From NCBI RefSeq assembly GCF_900188205.1, contig NZ_FZOH01000002.1, positions 248,001 through 312,000 of the forward strand: a stretch of DNA of 64,000 nucleotides, in the 5' to 3' direction. Below, piece after piece: positions 7,182 to 16,024 of this stretch. How positions within the stretch are numbered: the first letter of the stretch is position 1; the number at the start of each line of letters is the position of its first letter. The stretch comes from Geodermatophilus saharensis (GTDB lineage Bacteria; Actinomycetota; Actinomycetes; Mycobacteriales; Geodermatophilaceae). The notes under the pieces were generated by a model that searched no databases, was not told the origin of the DNA, and saw only the letters and a list, made by a program, of their open reading frames with translations. Made by a program: the position numbers and the translations under genes.

Positions 7182-9290
7182 GTGGAGCCGCGCCCCGTCG
7201 CAGAGATCGTCGCCTACGTCTTCATCGACCTGGCCGTGATCATGGTCCTCGCCCGCCTGATGGGCCGACTCGCCCGCAGGGTCGGCCAGCCGGCGGTGAT
7301 CGGCGAGATCGTCGCCGGCATCCTGCTCGGGCCCACCCTGCTGGGCGCGCTGCCCGGCGACCTGGACACCCTGCTGTTCCCGCCGGACATCCGGCCGTTC
7401 CTCAACGTGCTGGCCCAGCTCGGCCTGGTCCTGTTCATGTTCCTCATCGGCCTCGAGGTCGACCTGTCGTTCATCCGCGGACGCGAGAAGATCGCGGTGT
7501 CGGTGTCGCTGGCCTCGATCCTGCTGCCCTTCGCGCTGGGCGTGCTGCTGGCCACCTACCTGCACACCCACCACGACGTCTTCACCGCCGAGGACGGCAC
7601 GACCTCGGCCATCTCCTACCTCGGCTTCGCGCTCTTCCTCGGTGTGGCGATGTCGATCACCGCGTTCCCGGTGCTGGCCCGCATCCTCGCCGAGCGGCAG
7701 ATGCACCGGATCCCCACCGGTGTCCTCGCGCTGGCCTGCGCCGCGGTCGACGACGTCCTCGCCTGGTGCCTGCTCGCCGTCGTCGTGGCGATCGTCGCGG
7801 CCGGTTCGTTCTCCGGCGTCGTGCTCATCCTGGGCCTGTCGATCGTGTTCGCGCTGGTGATGTTCCTGGTGGTCAAGCCGGTGCTGCGGGTGCTGGTCAC
7901 CCGCTACGAGCGGCTGGGCCAGCTCACCCCGGAGATGCTCGCCGGGGTGCTGATCGGCATCCTGGCCAGCGCCTGGGTGGCCGAGGAGATCGGCATCCAC
8001 TTCATCTTCGGCGCATTCCTCTTCGGCGTGGTCATGCCCCGCAAGGGCGCCGCCCGGCTCAACCACGAGATCATCGACCGGCTCGAGCAGGTCAGCGTGC
8101 TGCTCCTGCTGCCGGTCTTCTTCGTCGTCACCGGCCTGCAGGTCGACATCGGCGCCATCGACCTCACCGGCCTCGGCGAGCTGGCGCTGATCCTGCTGGT
8201 GGCCATCTCCGGCAAGTTCGTCGGCGCCTACGCCGCCGCCCGCGCCCAGCGGGTGCCGCACCGGCAGGCCAGCGCCCTCGCCACCCTGATGAACACCCGC
8301 GGACTGACCGAGTTGGTCATCCTCAACATCGGCGTCCAGCAGGGTGTGCTCGACGGCGAGATGTTCACGCTCATGGTGATCATGGCCGTCGTCACCACGG
8401 TCATGGCCTCGCCGCTGCTCAACGTCATCTACCCGCAGCGGATCATCGACCGCGACATCGCCGCCGCCGAGCGGGCCGAGATGGGGCTCACCGACGCCTA
8501 CACGGTCGTCGTCGTGGTGGACGACGTCGACCGTGACGCCGGCCTGGTCGACCTCGCCTGCGACCTGGTCGGCCGCGAGCAGCCGGCGCAGGTCGTCCTC
8601 ACCCGCGTGGTGCGGCGGTCACGGCCCAAGCCGGAGGTCTCCTCCGGGCTGGGCGCCGACCTCGAGCTCATGGCCACCGTCGCCGACGAGCTGCGCACGC
8701 TGGCCCGCCAGGTCGAGGCCCGCGGGCTCAGGGCATCGGTGGCCTCCCGGTTCAGCGAGGACCCGTGGGCCGAGGTCGCCGACCTGGCCGGCAGCAGCGA
8801 CGCCGACGTGGTGCTGGTCCGCAGCGGCTGGGGCCTCGCCGAGGGCGTCCTGACCGCCGACGGCGACACCCCGTGGCCCGCGTCGCTGAACGGCTCGGTC
8901 GTGACCGTCTCCGGCGAGCTCGGCTCCGCGGCGCTGCAGCCGCACGGGCCGGTGGCGGTGCTGCAGGACGGCGGCGCCGACGGCCGGGCCGCGCTCCGGC
9001 TGGCCGCGCACGCCGCGCTGGGCCGCCAGGTGCCGCTGCAGCTGCGCGCCGGTGACGGCCGCCGCGGGGTCAAGCGCGGCGTGGCCGACTCGCTGCGCCG
9101 GGCCGGGGTGCAGGTCGAGCCGGAGAGCCAGGCGCTGCCCGCGCTGCTGGTGGTCCCGGCGGGTGCGGGCGCCGTCCCGGCCGGCGACGACCTGACGCCG
9201 ATCCTGCTGGTGCACGCGGGCACGGCCGACGCCGACCGGGACATGGACGAGACCCTCGCCGGCATCGCCGCCCGGCCCGGGGCCGCCTGA
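7182..9290 (+). CDS. CPA2-family cation/H+ antiporter with C-terminal cytoplasmic domain
   Basis: A 702-residue monovalent cation:proton antiporter. The first 430 or so residues form 12-13 membrane helices typical of the family (GQPAVIGEIVAGILLGPTLL; FLNVLAQLGLVLFMFLIGLE; AVDDVLAWCLLAVVVAIVAA; GIHFIFGAFLFGVVMP; LATLMNTRGLTELVILNIG). The remaining 270 residues are soluble and look like a USP-type nucleotide-binding or regulatory region rather than a TrkA-N domain (no clear GxGxxG). GTG at 7182 after GGAGA. The ion carried (Na+ or K+) cannot be read from the sequence. Its 5' region of 281 bp is shared with the divergent kinase-like gene. Confidence 0.9.
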   Translation: MEPRPVAEIVAYVFIDLAVIMVLARLMGRLARRVGQPAVIGEIVAGILLGPTLLGALPGDLDTLLFPPDIRPFLNVLAQLGLVLFMFLIGLEVDLSFIRGREKIAVSVSLASILLPFALGVLLATYLHTHHDVFTAEDGTTSAISYLGFALFLGVAMSITAFPVLARILAERQMHRIPTGVLALACAAVDDVLAWCLLAVVVAIVAAGSFSGVVLILGLSIVFALVMFLVVKPVLRVLVTRYERLGQLTPEMLAGVLIGILASAWVAEEIGIHFIFGAFLFGVVMPRKGAARLNHEIIDRLEQVSVLLLLPVFFVVTGLQVDIGAIDLTGLGELALILLVAISGKFVGAYAAARAQRVPHRQASALATLMNTRGLTELVILNIGVQQGVLDGEMFTLMVIMAVVTTVMASPLLNVIYPQRIIDRDIAAAERAEMGLTDAYTVVVVVDDVDRDAGLVDLACDLVGREQPAQVVLTRVVRRSRPKPEVSSGLGADLELMATVADELRTLARQVEARGLRASVASRFSEDPWAEVADLAGSSDADVVLVRSGWGLAEGVLTADGDTPWPASLNGSVVTVSGELGSAALQPHGPVAVLQDGGADGRAALRLAAHAALGRQVPLQLRAGDGRRGVKRGVADSLRRAGVQVEPESQALPALLVVPAGAGAVPAGDDLTPILLVHAGTADADRDMDETLAGIAARPGAA

Positions 9291-9302
9291 GCCAGCTCGG
9301 TC

Positions 9303-9339
9303 CGGAGCCCGCGTCCCGTTCGACGGGACGCGGGCTCCG
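9303..9339 (+). terminator. Terminator of the antiporter gene
   Basis: Hairpin with a perfect 17-bp stem (arms CGGAGCCCGCGTCCCGT and its complement) and a 3-base loop, 12 bases after the antiporter stop codon. Confidence 0.8.
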
Positions 9340-9394
9340 TCGCGTCGCGGGGAGTCGCCCCGGAGGTTCCCGCCCGGGGTCCTGCTGCCAACGG

Positions 9395-9429
9395 TCGTGC
9401 TCTGGTCCGCACCGAGGGGCAGAGCACGA
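9395..9429. repeat. Dispersed palindrome family B, copy 1
   Basis: Inverted repeat TCGTGCTCTG ... CAGAGCACGA with a 15-base loop (GTCCGCACCGAGGGG). A near-identical element, with the same loop length and a related loop, is at 30775-30813, and a degenerate one at 30845-30879. It lies between two terminators of convergent genes, so a terminator role is not needed; function unknown. Confidence 0.65.
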
Positions 9430-9450
9430 GCGTCCGCGGGACCCCGACGA

Positions 9451-9492
9451 CCCGACGGCGCCCGTCCCTCACGGGGGACGGGCGCCGTCGGG
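9451..9492 (-). terminator. Terminator of the FHA-protein gene
   Basis: Perfect 18-bp stem (CCCGACGGCGCCCGTCCC and complement) with a 6-base loop, directly adjoining the TGA at 9493-9495 of the minus-strand FHA gene. Confidence 0.85.
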
Positions 9493-10911
9493 TCAGTAGG
9501 CCCCGTGCGGGGACTCGAAGGCGAACTGCCGGCCGCCCATGCGGACCGCCATGCCCGGGGTCAGCCGGACCGGCTGGTGGGGCACCAGTGACCCCCATCC
9601 CGGGGCTCCGCGGGGGGCGACGAGCGTGCCGTTGGCCGAGCCGGTGTCGACCAGCAGCACGTCCCACCCCTCGAGGCGGATCTCGGCGTGGTGCCGGCTG
9701 ACGCCGCCGGTCGGGTCGACGACGAGCAGGGGTCGCAGGTCCCCGGAGGCCACGCGCGCGTCGGTCTCGGGCTCCCGGCCCAGCAGGTAGTCCGCGTCCA
9801 GGCTCACCGTCGCGCCGTCGTCGAACACGAGCAGGCCCAGCGGCGGGCGCACGCCCTCGACCAGCACGGCGGTCTGCTGGGTCGTGCGGATCCCGCACAG
9901 GGCGCAGAAGCTCACGCGGGGGTCGTTGAGGTGACCGTTCTTGCAGACGATCCCCTTGACCCGCGCCCGGTCGTCCTCCGGCTCCGCGGCCGGGGCCGAC
10001 GTCGGCTCGGCGCCGGGGATGGGCAGCGGCTCGCGGGGCGGCTCGGCGTCGGCCGGCGCGTCGAACAGCCGCGCCGACCTCTTCGGCGCGGGCAGCTCCG
10101 GCGCCGGCGGCGGGGGCGCTGCCGGCGCCGGTGGCCGGGCCGGCCCGGCGGCGGAGGCGGCTGCCGGGTGCTCGCCCACCGGCGGGACCTTGACCAGCGG
10201 CGTCGCGGCGTGCGGCGCGGGGAGGCGGCCCACCGCCGTCCCGGACGGCGGCGGGGGCGCCGCGGAGGGCGCCGGTGCCGGCGAGAGCACCGCGGCGGCG
10301 CCGGGGACGACACCGGCCACCAGGTCGGCCAGCGGGTGCGGCGCCGTGGTCACCGGCGAGCCGGCCGAGACCTGCAGCGCCGCCGGCGGCCAGGCGACGA
10401 AGCGGTCGAGGACCGACGTCCCGTGGCCCAGCTCCTCCCCCTGCGCCGCGGTCAGCCGCAGCCCGAGGTCGGGCACCTCGGCGGTCCCGCCGCCGACGAG
10501 CACGAGCGCCAGCCCGTCCTCGGTGGCGGCGACGACGGCGAACGAGGGCGGGGTGGCCACCGTGCCCAGCCAGGCGCGCAGTTCCTCGTGCAGCCGCACG
10601 CCGGGGGCGCGCGCACCGGCGGCGGAGACCCGGCGGCAGATGGTGACCAGCTCGCCGACGGGCGCGTCACCGGCCGGCACGGCCACGGGTGGGGCCGGCA
10701 CCGGTGCCGGCCCCCAGCCCGCGAGTGTCGGGCGGGGCGGGGGCGGGGCACTCGCGGCGGACTGCCGAGGAACCGCCACGACGAGGAGCACGCCGGGCAG
10801 CCGGACGACGAGGTCGGGGCCCTGCGCCACCTGGACCGCGACCTGGTCGAAGGGGGTGACCGTGGCCCCCGCCGAGGCGTCACCGGGAAGCGGAGGCGGG
10901 GGACTCGACAT
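9493..10911 (-). CDS. FHA-domain protein with zinc-ribbon-like motif
   Basis: A 472-residue cytoplasmic protein. The C-terminal 100 residues form a forkhead-associated domain, which binds phosphothreonine: LLGREPE, VSRHHAEIR and GSANGTLV match the conserved GR, SRxH and NG positions. Just before it is a compact Cys/His motif (VCKNGHLNDPRVSFCALCGI) likely to bind zinc. The N-terminal 200 residues form a globular region (QVAVQVAQGPDLVVRLPGVL...) I do not recognise, followed by a long Ala/Pro linker. The ATG at 10911 overlaps the stop of the upstream membrane-protein gene by one base (TGATG), implying translational coupling. The FHA domain suggests a link to Ser/Thr kinases, two of which are encoded nearby. 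Confidence 0.88.
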   Translation of the reverse strand: MSSPPPPLPGDASAGATVTPFDQVAVQVAQGPDLVVRLPGVLLVVAVPRQSAASAPPPPRPTLAGWGPAPVPAPPVAVPAGDAPVGELVTICRRVSAAGARAPGVRLHEELRAWLGTVATPPSFAVVAATEDGLALVLVGGGTAEVPDLGLRLTAAQGEELGHGTSVLDRFVAWPPAALQVSAGSPVTTAPHPLADLVAGVVPGAAAVLSPAPAPSAAPPPPSGTAVGRLPAPHAATPLVKVPPVGEHPAAASAAGPARPPAPAAPPPPAPELPAPKRSARLFDAPADAEPPREPLPIPGAEPTSAPAAEPEDDRARVKGIVCKNGHLNDPRVSFCALCGIRTTQQTAVLVEGVRPPLGLLVFDDGATVSLDADYLLGREPETDARVASGDLRPLLVVDPTGGVSRHHAEIRLEGWDVLLVDTGSANGTLVAPRGAPGWGSLVPHQPVRLTPGMAVRMGGRQFAFESPHGAY

Positions 10912-11342
10912 CAGACGAGTTTCCCGCCCTGGTTGCGCCAGTGCACGAACGGCACGCGCATCGGGCCGTTGGCGACGAGGAACACCAGCAGCCAGGTGGT
11001 CGAGAACAGGAGGACGAACGCCGGGCCCGGCATGCTGTCGACCCAGGTGGCGCCGCCGGCCAGCAGGAACCAGACCAGCAGCCCCTCGGGGATGCCGGTG
11101 ACGAGCGTGAAGAAGGTCGGCCAGTCCTTCTCCCACCGGAACTGCTGCAGGCCGTGGTAGACGAACTCCCAGAGCACGCCGAGCACGGTGACGAGGAGCA
11201 GCACCGAGAAGGTGGCCCCGTAGGAGGCGCCCAGCGGCGCCCCGGTGGGCAGCAGCGGGGTGAACACGAGCGTCCACAGGACGCCGACGGTGGCCAGCAG
11301 GAAGACGCGGGTCTGGATGCGGCCGCTGAGGGTGGGGATCAC
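10911..11342 (-). CDS. Four-helix integral membrane protein of unknown function
   Basis: A 143-residue membrane protein with four predicted helices: VFLLATVGVLWTLVFTPLLP, FSVLLLVTVLGVLWEFVYHG, FTLVTGIPEGLLVWFLLAGG and AFVLLFSTTWLLVFLVANGP. It carries a charged loop RWEKDWPT between helices 2 and 3 and a basic tail (VHWRNQGGK). No recognised family. It lies 30 bases downstream of the flavoprotein gene and overlaps the FHA gene by one base, so the three are probably one operon. Confidence 0.8.
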   Translation of the reverse strand: MIPTLSGRIQTRVFLLATVGVLWTLVFTPLLPTGAPLGASYGATFSVLLLVTVLGVLWEFVYHGLQQFRWEKDWPTFFTLVTGIPEGLLVWFLLAGGATWVDSMPGPAFVLLFSTTWLLVFLVANGPMRVPFVHWRNQGGKLV

Positions 11343-11372
11343 GGGTGTCTCTCTCGCAGGTCGGGAGGGCGG

Positions 11373-12917
11373 TCAGATCGTGGTGTTGCGGACCCACTTC
11401 CACCACTGGCTCGTGGACCGCCCCGGGCTGAGCTTCCGGGCGAACCCCTGGGCCGCGAGGTCGTCGGTGATCTCCTGGGCGGCCACCAGCAGGCCGAGGA
11501 AGCTGTCCACGCCGGCGAAGTAGCCGCCGAGCGTGGCGCTGCCGGAGGCGTACACCTTGCCGCCGTTGCGGGTGCCGGTGACCTCGAAGTCGGCCTCGAC
11601 GTCGAGACGGCCGAGCGGGTTGCGCTGGGCGTTGGAGTGGTCGAGCAGGTCGGCGAGCAGACGGTGCTCGCGGATGTCGGCCTCCAGGCCGGTGCAGTCG
11701 ACGACGTGGTCGAACGTGCCGACGTGCCGCCCCTGGTCGGTGTCCACCGAGACCTCGACCAGGTCACCGACCGGTCGCATGCCGTCGATCTGCCCGATGA
11801 CGACGCGGTACCAGCCCTGCTGCCGACCGCGGGCCAGCTGCTCCTGCCAGTCCTGGCGCATCGGGGTGTTGGTGCCGCCCATCTCCTTGTAGATCCGGAC
11901 GCGGTCCTCGCCCTCGAGCTCGGCCATCCGGGCCCGCAGCTGGCCGCCCCAGGTCGACTTGGGCCAGTTGAAGCCCTGGTAGGCCCAGCCGTCGGCGCCC
12001 TTGCGGCGCATGAAGACGCTCGGCCCGTGCGGCTTGTCCACGTAGGAGCGGAACAGGTGCACGATCTGGGTGTTCAGGCCGCGCCGGTCGCGGTCGTCGA
12101 TGAGCCGCTGCAGGACGCGGGAGGCGACGATGCCGCCGCCGCGGACCAGCACCGTCCCGGGGCGCAGGGCCAGCCGCTCGTAGACGTGCTCGTGCGGCTC
12201 GTAGGCGTTGACCACCCGCCGGTAGTCGTTGTGCTCCGCCCGGTACCGCTGCAGGTCGGGCAGGAAGCGCAGGCCCGGGTAGCCGACGGCGACGTGCACG
12301 AACTGGCTGCGGTAGGCGATCCGCCGGGTCGGCGTGGCGCCCTCCGGCGGGGTCAGGACGGTGAAGTACCCGCCGCCGGCCCGCCGGCGGACCATCCGGA
12401 CCTGCCCGGGGACGACCATCTCCGGCCACCGGATCCGGTGCATCTCCTTCTCCATCGACTCGAAGACCATCCCGGCCTTCGGCGTGTAGTAGTCGGCGAA
12501 CACCGGCTCGACGAGGACGTTCCACGCCGCCCGGAGGTTGCCCTGCAGGGCCTCGCGGATGGCGTAGCCGGGGAACCCCCAGATGTTGTCCGGGGTGCCG
12601 GAGGAGTCCGAGCGCAGCCGCTCACCGCGCGGGATCTGGGAGACCGTCGTCAGGTACTCGTAGCTCTCCCAGGGGGTGCGCAGCGGCGTCAGGACGCGGA
12701 TGGCGTCGGTGGGGACACCGCAGATGCGCAGGTAGTCGACGAGCACGAACGAGCCGACGCCGCCGCCGACGGTGACGAACGGGACGTCGACGACGGGGAT
12801 GCCCGCGTCGCTCAGCATCTGGTCGGTCCAGACGTCGGTGGCGACCAGGTGGTCGGTCAGGTCACCGGGCTGCGCCGGGGTCGGGGCGTGCGGGGGCGCG
12901 GCGGTGCTCTCGCTCAC
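11373..12917 (-). CDS. Flavin-dependent oxidoreductase/monooxygenase-like protein
   Basis: A 514-residue protein with two dinucleotide-binding motifs typical of two-domain flavoproteins: an N-terminal VTVGGGVGSFVLVDYL (FAD) and a central VLVRGGGIVASRVLQRLI (NAD(P)H). A VVDCTGLEADI segment resembles the ATG-like motif of such enzymes, and the C-terminal VYASGSATLGGYFAGVDS looks like the FAD-closing segment. There is no signal peptide or membrane helix. The substrate cannot be told; it may be an FMO-like or lysine/ornithine-monooxygenase-like enzyme, or a regulator using the fold. First gene of the cassette with the membrane and FHA genes. GTG at 12917. It lies 96 bases after a hairpin repeat that follows uppS. 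Confidence 0.75.
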   Translation of the reverse strand: MSESTAAPPHAPTPAQPGDLTDHLVATDVWTDQMLSDAGIPVVDVPFVTVGGGVGSFVLVDYLRICGVPTDAIRVLTPLRTPWESYEYLTTVSQIPRGERLRSDSSGTPDNIWGFPGYAIREALQGNLRAAWNVLVEPVFADYYTPKAGMVFESMEKEMHRIRWPEMVVPGQVRMVRRRAGGGYFTVLTPPEGATPTRRIAYRSQFVHVAVGYPGLRFLPDLQRYRAEHNDYRRVVNAYEPHEHVYERLALRPGTVLVRGGGIVASRVLQRLIDDRDRRGLNTQIVHLFRSYVDKPHGPSVFMRRKGADGWAYQGFNWPKSTWGGQLRARMAELEGEDRVRIYKEMGGTNTPMRQDWQEQLARGRQQGWYRVVIGQIDGMRPVGDLVEVSVDTDQGRHVGTFDHVVDCTGLEADIREHRLLADLLDHSNAQRNPLGRLDVEADFEVTGTRNGGKVYASGSATLGGYFAGVDSFLGLLVAAQEITDDLAAQGFARKLSPGRSTSQWWKWVRNTTI

Positions 12918-13013
12918 GGTGGTGTCGTCCGTCCTCTGTCGGGGGAGCCGCCACTGTCGGGCCGGTCCGCCGGGCTGTCAACGGATTCCGCCGCGCGCCC
13001 TGGTGACGGGATG

Positions 13014-13076
13014 CAACGGCCTGCCTGCAGGGTCCCGCCGCGAGCGTGCGAGTGGTGGGGGCAGGCAGGTCCTTCC
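13014..13076 (-). repeat. Dispersed hairpin element A, copy 1 (after uppS)
   Basis: Element of about 60 bp starting GGAAGGACC directly after the uppS TGA (minus strand). Outer stem arms CCTGCCTGC (13020-13028) and GCAGGCAGG (13061-13069) pair at 9 of 9 positions and enclose the conserved core with CGCTCGCGGCGGG. Likely a terminator or mRNA 3' structure. Confidence 0.8.
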
Positions 13077-13841
13077 TCAGGCCCTGCCGAAGCGGCGCTG
13101 GCGGGAGGCGAACTCCTCGCACGCGGCCCACAGGTGCCGGCGGTCGAAGTCGGGCCAGAGGGTGTCGAGGAAGACGAACTCCGCGTAGGCCGACTGCCAG
13201 AGCAGGAAGTTGCTCGTCCGGTTCTCCCCGGAGCTGCGGACGAACAGGTCGACGTCGGGCATGTCGGGCTCGTCGAGGAACCGCGCGACGGTGCGCTCGT
13301 CGACCTTGCCCGGGTCGAGGCGGCCGGCGGCTGCCTCCCGGGCGATGGCCGCGGCGGCGTCGGCGATCTCGGCGCGGCCGCCGTAGTTGACGCACATGGT
13401 GAGGGTGAGGACGTCGTTGTCCTTCGTGAGCTCCTCGGCGATCTCGAGCTCCTTGATCACGCTGCGCCACAGCCGCGGGCGGCGGCCGGCCCAGCGCACC
13501 CGCACACCGAGCTCGTGCATCTCGTCGCGGCGGCGGCGGATGACGTCGCGGTTGAAGCCCATGAGGAAGCGGACCTCCTCGGGGCTGCGCCGCCAGTTCT
13601 CCGTGGAGAAGGCGTAGGCGCTGATCGCCCCGACGCCGAGTTCGATGGCCCCCTCGACGCAGTCGAACAGCGAGGACTCCCCCGCCTCGTGACCCGCCGT
13701 CCGGGGCAGCCCGCGCTCCTTGGCCCACCGCCCGTTGCCGTCCATGACGATCGCCACGTGGCGGGGCACCCGGTCGGCCGGGATCGCCGGCGGCCGGACA
13801 CCCGAGGGGTGCGGGTTCGGCGCCTTCACCTCACGCCTCAC
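13077..13841 (-). CDS. uppS: Isoprenyl diphosphate synthase (undecaprenyl/decaprenyl type)
   Basis: A 254-residue cis-prenyltransferase that adds isopentenyl diphosphates to make the C50/C55 lipid carrier for wall synthesis, acting at the membrane face. Family motifs are present: [20 protein letters not shown] (diphosphate-binding Asp and Arg), the hydrophobic-cleft region [16 protein letters not shown], the N-Y-GGR segment [11 protein letters not shown], and the late substrate-binding block [20 protein letters not shown]. The GTG at 13841 overlaps recO by 11 bases; a GTG at 13829 would start just after the recO stop and is also possible. Last gene of the era-recO-uppS run and followed by a hairpin repeat. 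In related taxa the product is Z-decaprenyl diphosphate; chain length cannot be read here. Confidence 0.95.
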   Translation of the reverse strand: MRREVKAPNPHPSGVRPPAIPADRVPRHVAIVMDGNGRWAKERGLPRTAGHEAGESSLFDCVEGAIELGVGAISAYAFSTENWRRSPEEVRFLMGFNRDVIRRRRDEMHELGVRVRWAGRRPRLWRSVIKELEIAEELTKDNDVLTLTMCVNYGGRAEIADAAAAIAREAAAGRLDPGKVDERTVARFLDEPDMPDVDLFVRSSGENRTSNFLLWQSAYAEFVFLDTLWPDFDRRHLWAACEEFASRQRRFGRA

Positions 13842-14619
13842 TCAGCAGGCCCGCCTCCCGCCGCGGCGCGACGTCGGAGCGGTCGACCAGCGGCAGCGAC
13901 CGCAGGCCGCGCTCGAGGTGCCACTGCAGCAGGGCCGCGACCAGGCCGCTGCCCTCCCGGCGCTGCGCGTTCTCGCTGGCCTCGGCCCGCTCCCAGTCGC
14001 CGGACAGCAGCGCCTCCAGGTGTTCGATGGTGACCGGGCTGGGCATGGCCGAGCCGGTCGGGCGGCACTCGCGGCACACCGAGCCACCGGCCGGCACGGA
14101 GAAGTGCCGGTGCGGGCCCTCGGTGCCGCAGCGCGCGCAGTCGCCCAGCGCCGGCTCCCACCCCGCCACCGACATGGCGCGCAGCAGGAAGGCGTCGAGC
14201 ACCAGCCCGGCGGGGCGGGTGCGGTCCGACAGCGCCCGCAGCGCGCCGACGACGAGGAGGAACAGCCGCAGGGAGGGCTCCTTCTCCTCCGCCGTCAGCC
14301 GGTCGGCGGTCTCGAGCACCGCGGTGCCGGCGGTGTAGGCCGGGTAGTCAGCGGCGATGACCGAGCCGTAGGAGCGGATGGACTCGGCCTGGCTGACGAC
14401 GTCGAGGCTGCGGCCGGTGTAGAGCTGCAGGTCGACGTGGCTGAACGGCTCGAGCCGGGCACCGAACTTGCTCTTGGTGCGGCGCACGCCCTTGGCCACC
14501 GCCCGCACCTTGCCGTGCCGGCGGGTGAGGACCGTGACGATCCGGTCGGCCTCCCCCAGCTTCTGGGTGCGCAGGACGACCCCCTCGTCGCGGTAGAGCG
14601 ACTTCGGCGTGGTGCTCAC
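13831..14619 (-). CDS. recO: DNA repair protein RecO
   Basis: RecO, 262 residues, which loads RecA on SSB-coated DNA with RecR in the RecFOR pathway. It has an N-terminal OB-fold ([20 protein letters not shown]), the conserved [17 protein letters not shown] stretch, a central helical domain and a zinc-binding module with paired cysteines (CARCGTEG and CRECRPTG). The GTG at 14619 directly adjoins the stop of era, and the gene's end overlaps the longest reading of uppS. The Ser/Ala-rich tail is short. Confidence 0.96.
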   Translation of the reverse strand: MSTTPKSLYRDEGVVLRTQKLGEADRIVTVLTRRHGKVRAVAKGVRRTKSKFGARLEPFSHVDLQLYTGRSLDVVSQAESIRSYGSVIAADYPAYTAGTAVLETADRLTAEEKEPSLRLFLLVVGALRALSDRTRPAGLVLDAFLLRAMSVAGWEPALGDCARCGTEGPHRHFSVPAGGSVCRECRPTGSAMPSPVTIEHLEALLSGDWERAEASENAQRREGSGLVAALLQWHLERGLRSLPLVDRSDVAPRREAGLLSEA

Positions 14620-15534
14620 TCAGTAGCCCAACCGGTTGAGCTTCTTGGGGTCGTCCTGCCACTCACCGAGGACGGTGACGTGCAGGTCGAGGTGGACGCG
14701 CGCGCCGAGCAGCTGCTCGAGGCCGGCGCGGGCCTCGGTGCCGATCGCCTTGATCACCGACCCGCCCTTCCCGAGCAGCATCGGCTTCTGGGTCGGGCGC
14801 TCGACGTGCAGCAGCGCGTGCACCTCGACCAGCTCGGCGCCCTCCCGCTTGGGGTCGGGGCGGCGGACGAGCTCCTCGACGGTGACGGCGAGGGAGTGCG
14901 GCACCTCCTGGAACACCTTCTCCAGCGCCGCCTCGCGGATCAGCTCGGCGATCTGCCGGTCGGTGTCCTCGTCGGTGGTCTGCTCCTCGGGGTAGAGCGG
15001 CGGCCCCTCGGGCAGCAGGCCGACGAGCAGGTCCTCCAGCAGCTCGACCTGGTCGCCCGCCACCGCGCTGACCGGCACGACCTCGGCGGCCTCGACCAGC
15101 GCGCTGGCGGCCACCAGCTGCTCGGCGACCTGCTTCTTGCTCGCGGCGTCGGTCTTGGTGACGACGACGACCACCGGCGCCGTCACCTCCTGCAGCTGGC
15201 GGGCGATGAACCGGTCGCCGGTGCCGACGGGCTGGTCGGCCGGGATGCAGAACACCACGACGTCGACCTCGGAGAGGGTGTCGCGGACGACGTCGTTGAG
15301 TCGGCGGCCGAGCAGGCTCTTCGGCTTGTGCAGGCCGGGGGTGTCGACGAGCACGAGCTGCCCGCCGGGCCGGTGGACGACGCCGCGGATGGCGTGCCGG
15401 GTGGTCTGCGGCCGGTTGCTGACGATGCCGACCTTCTCGCCGACCAGGGCGTTGGTCAGCGTGGTCTTGCCGGCGTTGGGGCGGCCCACCAGGCAGGCGA
15501 AGCCGCTGCGGTACGGCTGCTCCGGCGTGCTCAC
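14620..15534 (-). CDS. era: GTPase Era
   Basis: Ribosome-assembly GTPase, 304 residues, which binds the 3' end of 16S rRNA. G-domain motifs in order: G1 GRPNAGKTT, G2 region RPQTTRHAIRG, G3 DTPG, G4 TKTD and G5 SAVAG. The C-terminal KH domain carries GKGGSVIKAIG. The GTG at 15534 (VSTPEQPYRSGFACL) gives normal length; upstream in-frame codons would add an unlikely tail. The stop is immediately followed by the recO GTG. Confidence 0.97.
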   Translation of the reverse strand: MSTPEQPYRSGFACLVGRPNAGKTTLTNALVGEKVGIVSNRPQTTRHAIRGVVHRPGGQLVLVDTPGLHKPKSLLGRRLNDVVRDTLSEVDVVVFCIPADQPVGTGDRFIARQLQEVTAPVVVVVTKTDAASKKQVAEQLVAASALVEAAEVVPVSAVAGDQVELLEDLLVGLLPEGPPLYPEEQTTDEDTDRQIAELIREAALEKVFQEVPHSLAVTVEELVRRPDPKREGAELVEVHALLHVERPTQKPMLLGKGGSVIKAIGTEARAGLEQLLGARVHLDLHVTVLGEWQDDPKKLNRLGY

Positions 15535-15661
15535 CGGTCCAGTCTCCCACTGCCGGGTGACACCCACGCGGAGGCAGCGGTGATCAGGTGACCGGATCCC
15601 GCGGTGTCCCACCGCACGTCCCACGGTGGGGTGGGACGCTCCCCGATCGGGTCGCCCGGGC

Positions 15662-16003
15662 TCAGGGGACCCAGACGGTGGCGCGGACGGCGCCGTCGGG
15701 GCCGGCGAGGAACACCGGGGCCGACGGCGTGAGGTCGTGCACGGCGGCCAGCCCGGCCTGCTCGACGGCGTCGGCGCCGGACACCACCGCGGCGGCCTCC
15801 AGCCCCTCGACCCCGCTGGAGACGGCGGCGGCGACGGCGGCCTGCAGCGCCGAGAGCGTCAGCGAGGGCAGCGCCACCGACGCGGCGACGTAGGTGCGCC
15901 CGTCGGTGTCGCGGACCGCGGCGCCCTCGGCGGCGCCGGTGCGGCCGCGCGCGGAGCGGGCGAGGGTGACGAGCTTGGCGTCCTCGGGCTGCAGGTCGGG
16001 CAC
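15662..16003 (-). CDS. Cytidine-deaminase-like protein lacking catalytic residues
   Basis: A 113-residue protein that resembles the small actinobacterial deaminase-fold gene found just upstream of era (PEDAKLVTLARSARGRTGAA, AVRDTDGRTYVAASV, TLSALQAAVAAAVSSGVEGL). Cytidine deaminase needs a (C/H)AE motif and a PCxxC motif to hold the catalytic zinc; this protein has no Cys or His in the corresponding segments (ALQAAVAAAV; TPSAPVFLAG). It contains no cysteine at all. It is therefore probably not a deaminase and may have a structural or binding role with Era or the ribosome. GTG at 16003. Confidence 0.75.
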   Translation of the reverse strand: MPDLQPEDAKLVTLARSARGRTGAAEGAAVRDTDGRTYVAASVALPSLTLSALQAAVAAAVSSGVEGLEAAAVVSGADAVEQAGLAAVHDLTPSAPVFLAGPDGAVRATVWVP

Positions 16004-16024
16004 CGGACAAGTCTCCTACCGGTG

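Noticed and set aside
15535-15661. A further hairpin-element copy between the deaminase-like gene and era
   Set aside because: There is a local CCCACCGC/GTGGGGTGGG pairing, but the AAGGACC start and the conserved core are absent.
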